A stretch of DNA of 64,000 nt from Oryctolagus cuniculus (taxonomy: Eukaryota > Chordata > Mammalia > Lagomorpha > Leporidae). Position numbers and translations under genes: made by a program. The stretch covers positions 86,046,213 through 86,110,212 of the forward strand of contig NC_091444.1 of assembly GCF_964237555.1 (NCBI RefSeq), written 5' to 3'. The notes under the pieces were generated by a model, which was given only the letters and a program-made list of their open reading frames with translations, was not told the origin of the DNA and did no database searches. Each line of letters begins with the position of its first letter. Within the stretch, counting starts at the first letter, position 1. Positions 59,867 to 64,000 of the stretch are shown here, piece by piece.

Positions 59867-60213
59867 AACAGGTGACATTTTACGCTCAATAATCTCTTCT
59901 TGGTATTGGCAGCAGTTTGTAATTTTTTGTTTATTTTCCTTCTTCTTAATCTATATTTTTAAAAAAATTACAAAAAGTTCCAGCACCCTGAGAACCTCCA
60001 TCACAAGGGCATACAATCAGATGTTTGTCCAGAAAAGGGTGGTGTAGATGCAAGGTGGAAAATGCAAGGTGAGTTGATTCATCTTTCTCAGGCTGTGGTT
60101 TCCATGGGCAACTTTTACAACCAACTGCCTGATTTGTTCCTCTTCCACAGAGTGGAAAACATGTTAAGTCATCCTATTTAGCCAAAAGCCAGTGGCAGCA
60201 CTTCAATATGTCA
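59867..60213. other. Intergenic sequence, no gene seen
   Basis: No element recognised. Confidence 0.5.
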
Positions 60214-60220
60214 TCAATCC

Positions 60221-60525
60221 AGGGCCAGCATTGTGGCACAAAGGAGTAAGTTGCCAACTGCAACAGCAGCATGCCTTATGGCACTGCTTTGAGACTCACC
60301 ACCTTCACTTCTTGTCCAGCTCTTTGCTTGGGAAAGCAGCAAAGATTGCCCAAGAGTTTGGGTTCCTGCACCCCCATGGGGGACTGGGGCAGACTTCCAG
60401 GGTCCTGGCTTTGGCCTGGCTCACCCCAGCTATTGTGGCCATCTGGAAGTGAGCCAGATGAAAGATAGATCTCTCTCTCTCTCTCTCTCTCTTCCTTTTA
60501 CCTAAACATACATTACATACATAAA
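60221..60525 (+). mobile_element. C-SINE, diverged
   Basis: Head CAGGGCCAGCATTGTGGCAC; (CT)n at 60,469-60,491. CATCAAT flanks both sides. Confidence 0.88.
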
Positions 60526-61537
60526 TGAAGATGCATCAATGTAGCAACTTTTTGAGGAAAAGTCTTCTGATTATTGCAGGTACTGTCTCAATGCATAAAA
60601 ATATTCAGACACAAAATTATAAACTGGTTTATATTTATATTTCTCAACCACATACTTTTCAGAAAAAATTGTCTGCCACTCAGCATCAGGTATCAGTCTG
60701 AAAGCATTCATTAAAAAATCAAGTAATTTTACTAAGCACAAAAACCTCTAGTATAGACCGCATATAAACCAGTGGCTTCCATGGGTATACACAGATTGAT
60801 TTTTGTTAATTTACAGGGATCACTGCACTTCCCTGGCACGGAGCTGTCTGAAGAGTTTAAACACTGATGGGTGTGGCATTATTTCTGATATTTGCTTATT
60901 ATCCAGAGTGCATTTATTCAATATCTATCATGAACTCCACACTCTATATATAAATCTATTTCAAATATGTTGATATTTAATGGTACTTACACACTTACAA
61001 ACTGAGCTGATCCTCCTAACTTCTCTCTGGAATAGCTATGCCTTTGACATTGCCTTTTTTCACACATATGGAAATGCATAATATGCTTCTGTATGGTACT
61101 TCAGAATTTATAAAAGGCTTTTCAGGTAAAATTTACATAACATCATGTGAAAGTGGCCAAAGGACACAGTCTTCTCATTACAGAGGGGAGAGGTATGAAG
61201 TCACTCTCTGAACAGTTACTCAGATTCTGTCAATCAGGTTCAGAACCTTATTAGGTATCAGATACACATCTAGATTTTTTCCCTACTGTCTCTTTTTCAG
61301 AATTCCCAGCTTATGAGTGAACTTCAGTCTGAATGAATGCTAATATTCAAGGTTCAAAGTGAAAAAATTACTGAGGTTTCTATTGGTGAGGAAAGCATGT
61401 GTCTAAACATTACTTGTATTTAATAATAAGTATTGAATCACATGAAACTGAATATAAGATTATGCAAATTTTTAAGATGAAGAGCATATATTTAAAACCA
61501 CATTCTTACATTTTGCAAACGTGTTGAAACAGCTTAC
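60526..61537. other. AT-rich intergenic sequence, no gene seen
   Basis: No coding frame above about 60 codons and no recognised repeat. Confidence 0.55.
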
Positions 61538-61818
61538 TGGAGCATGTGTTTGGCATAGTGGTAAAGCCTTCCACATCCCAGTCAGCATGCCCAGGGCTCA
61601 AGCCCTAGCCCTGCTTCTGCTTCTGGCTTCCTGCTAACAGAACCCTGGGAGGCAGCAGCTGATGGCTCAAGTACTTGAGTCCCTGCCACCTGTGTGGGAG
61701 ACCCACACTGAGTTCCTGGCTTCAGCCTGACCCAGCTCTGGTTGGTGCAGACATTTGAGGAATGAGCAATAAATGGAAGGGCTCTCTCTGCCTTGCAAAT
61801 AAACAAAAATAAATATAC
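61538..61818 (+). mobile_element. C-SINE, old subfamily
   Basis: GGAGCATGTGTTTGGCATAG head, CAAGTACTTGAGTCCCTGCC, GGGAGACCCACACTGAGTTC and the tail TTGCAAATAAACAAAAATAAA. It is more diverged than the others and lacks a long (CT)n. Confidence 0.82.
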
Positions 61819-62240
61819 AGACATTTACTTAAGGTGTCTTGCTCACTTTTAAATGATTTCCCTTTTCACAGTAAAATGCCTAACTGTCCTCTTTAGTTAC
61901 AATGCATGTTTTGCTCTCCATGTCCACTCCTGAGCTCCAAGTACTGGCAGCTCACCCTAGCATGCTGACTGGTTCCAATGTTCAAGTACTCATCGCCCAT
62001 TCTCTTTTGGTGGGTCTACTGGAAAGAAAGGAGAGTATCTACAGTAGTTAATATCTTACTGTTGCTCTTGCTGTCCACCTGCAGGCCTGAAGGATGATCA
62101 GCTGAATACACACTGTGATGTTCTGGACGTAGTTTCCAAACTTCAGTCACTTTGCAGTGGAGGGACTCTGTCCTCGTCAATCACCTGAAAGCCTGCAGGA
62201 GTAGGGAGAAGCTGTGTTTGAAGAATTCACAAATACAGTG
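61819..62240. other. Intergenic sequence, no gene seen
   Basis: Leads into the GC-rich island. Nothing recognised. Confidence 0.5.
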
Positions 62241-63480
62241 CATTGAACCCAACCACTACCACCCCCACCACACCCCTACTTCAGGGTTCTGGCAAATCCC
62301 AAACCAGGAGTTTGGGACCAGCAGTGGTTCAGGAGGTGACCTCAACTCCTTACTCTGAACAGCTCCAAAGTGCCTGGTGCACCCAGCGGGAGCTCAGCGC
62401 CTGGACCTCCCGCCCTCCTGCCCTTGCCACCAGGACGCCCAGCTCCCAGAGCCTCCAGGAGGCCTGCAGCAGACCCGCAGGTCCAGGTGCACTGGGTTGT
62501 GCATCCAGAGAAAACCCAAAATACAGGCCCAGCTCAAGTGTCACCTCTCCACAAAGTCTCTGTATCCTACTCCCTCCCAGAAGGCTGCGGGCCAGCACTC
62601 AGAACTGGGAGTCGCGGCATTTGGGGTTCACCCATGCTCCCATGAAGAAAGATGCCCCCGTGGGAACCCCACTCCACCTGTGGGCAGGGCTGGGGAAGGA
62701 GTGCCGAGTAAGCCTCCACCCTAGGACTGCAGCCTGGGAAAGTCCAGGGCCCCAGCGCCCTTGCCGGACATGGGGTCTCACTAAGTGTGCTCTGAGCCAG
62801 GGCCTCAGCCATCAGCAGCTCTCTTGCTTCCAGAATCTGCTGCAGGACAGCTCAGGCTCCGCCCAGCGGGGAACCTTGGGCCAATCCTTCCTGCACTGGG
62901 GCAGGACCAGCGCTGCCAGACCCGCCCCATGTAGGCTGGCTATAAAGGCGGTGGTCATTGGTGGGCAGCTGGTAGTTGTGGTGTAGGCTGGTGATGTGGG
63001 TCGTTTAGCTTCTTGGCTGTTTTGTACCTTGGGGCTAGAATGCAGGTGGTGGCCCCTGAGTCAGGAGGGTCAGGAGAAGAAGAGACAGACCTGGTAGTGT
63101 GACCGCCCACCTCTCCTGCCAGCCCTGCTGGCTGAGGCTTGCAGCACGTGCTGCGCTTGGGGAAGTAATGAAGGCCAAGTCTCATCAGGAAAACCAAGTG
63201 CGCGGTGCTGATTTACTCACTGACACAGCATCTGTGTGGTCTGCATGGGCAGACAGGGGGAAGGGTTTCGTAGGAGGGCGCTGTTGGCACACTGGGCCGC
63301 ATGCAGCTGCCTGCTATAGGCATCCAGGGCAGCAGAGTCCTGCAGGGTCCCTAGAGTCCTGGACATGCTGTGCCTTCCATCATCCACCCTCCTGCACTGA
63401 TGCTGGGGGAAGTGCTTCTGCGGTTGATATCTCATTTGAATCCATGGTCATTTTCTCATGATGGGATGATCTCACACAGT
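62241..63480 (+). other. GC-rich island around a candidate promoter
   Basis: Base composition is clearly GC-richer than the flanks. Open frames of up to 247 codons exist (for example 62,243-62,986 +) but show no domain and cross the promoter elements, so I do not call them. Downstream of the predicted start site, an ATG at 63,041 opens only a 20-codon frame. A spliced gene whose later exons lie beyond the window is possible but not shown. Confidence 0.5.
62859..62946 (+). promoter_or_regulatory. GC-box, CCAAT and TATA promoter elements
   Basis: In order on the + strand: CCGCCC (62,859), CCAAT (62,881-62,885), CCCGCCCC (62,921-62,928) and GGCTATAAAGG with TATAAA at 62,941-62,946. Spacing of CCAAT and TATA is about 60 bp, as in many Pol II promoters, predicting a start near 62,970. 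No downstream gene is identified. Confidence 0.55.
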
Positions 63481-64000
63481 GACAATCATGGGACAAATCA
63501 CTGTTCTGCAGCATCTTCCTACCAGGAGCATTGCAGGTAGACAGGGGGCCATGGGTGACCAATGGCACCTCCTGTGCATGGTCTCTGGCCCATCCAGGAC
63601 CGAAGGTGGAAAGGAAAGGAGAGGAGCCGGCTCAAGGGAGTTCTGCTGTGGGTTCCATCAGGTGCAAAATGTCTCCCGATTGCGGTTAACCTTGCAGGGA
63701 AATTGTTTCCTTTTGTGGGCCAGAGACCCCATCTGCTTTATTAGCTGTGCAGTGTATTGATAATTAAAATTTGGGCAGTCCTATCTTTAGTCCTCACAGT
63801 GTAGTTACATTCTGAGGAACTGATGAAACTGCTCAGTACTTCGGGACTGAGTGTAATATTAGGTGGGTAAGCCTGTTGTTGGCTTTTGGTTTATAGCTAT
63901 TGGGCAACTTTATTTGGTAAAAATGCATTCAGGCTCAGTAGTGTATTCAAGGATGACCACTTAGTGAATTGTCTTTTTTTTAAGAATAAGAGTATTGAAG
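63481..64000. other. Right-end sequence, no gene seen
   Basis: Composition falls back to AT-rich after about 63,720. No repeat or exon recognised. Confidence 0.5.

Noticed and set aside
62243..62986. 247-codon open frame as a coding exon
   Set aside because: It crosses the CCAAT and TATA elements, has low-complexity Pro/Ser/Arg composition typical of GC-rich DNA, and no domain.

Overview
This is a eukaryotic, gene-poor window, almost certainly from a lagomorph and most likely rabbit. The main evidence is about thirty copies of the tRNA-derived lagomorph C-SINE (head GGGGCCAGCGCTGTGGC, CT-rich 3' part, AAATAAATAAATCTTT tail) and young L1 elements with a G-rich 3' UTR. I see no bacterial, phage or viral content and no intact protein-coding gene.

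Layout. (1) 1-27,833 is one uninterrupted tandem satellite array with a monomer of about 581 bp, continuing off the left edge. The first 38 monomers (to about 21,830) are very similar. The last 11 (21,831-27,833) are strongly diverged and include two shortened monomers, as expected at an array edge. Higher-order structure is visible: a 6-monomer block of about 3,485 bp is duplicated head-to-tail (10,350-17,340), and older block copies lie near the edge. No SINE or L1 lies inside the array. (2) The array stops abruptly at about 27,833, and about 30 bp later comes the finger exon of a dead C2H2 zinc-finger gene (27,864-30,030), split by an old L1 piece. (3) 30,030-53,150 is a dense retroelement graveyard: old L1M pieces, many C-SINEs, a young L1 with a 5' inversion nested in a SINE nested in another SINE, two tail-to-tail L1 3' ends, and an ancient inverted duplication (arms about 31.8-34.8 kb and 49.7-52.1 kb). 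(4) 53,150-64,000 holds two GC-richer islands, one LTR- or 3'-end-like (53.6-54.8 kb) and one with a convincing GC-box/CCAAT/TATA promoter on the + strand (62,859-62,946), separated by AT-rich DNA and more SINEs.

The most unusual find is a pair of chimeric retro-insertions, one in each arm of the inverted duplication. In one, about 240 nt of 7SK RNA lies in antisense orientation fused to the 5' end of an HMGB2 processed pseudogene. In the other, U6 snRNA nt 1-68 lies inverted at the 5' end of an unidentified 3'-UTR retrocopy. In both, nt 1 of the small RNA sits at the internal junction and its internal end abuts the target-site duplication. This is the geometry expected of L1 twin priming in which the second primer used a different, Pol III-made RNA as template. 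The third long insertion (L1 at 43,679) shows ordinary twin priming and is a useful internal comparison.

Sequence identities for HMGB2, 7SK, U6, L1 and the SINE rest on remembered family consensus and were not checked by search.
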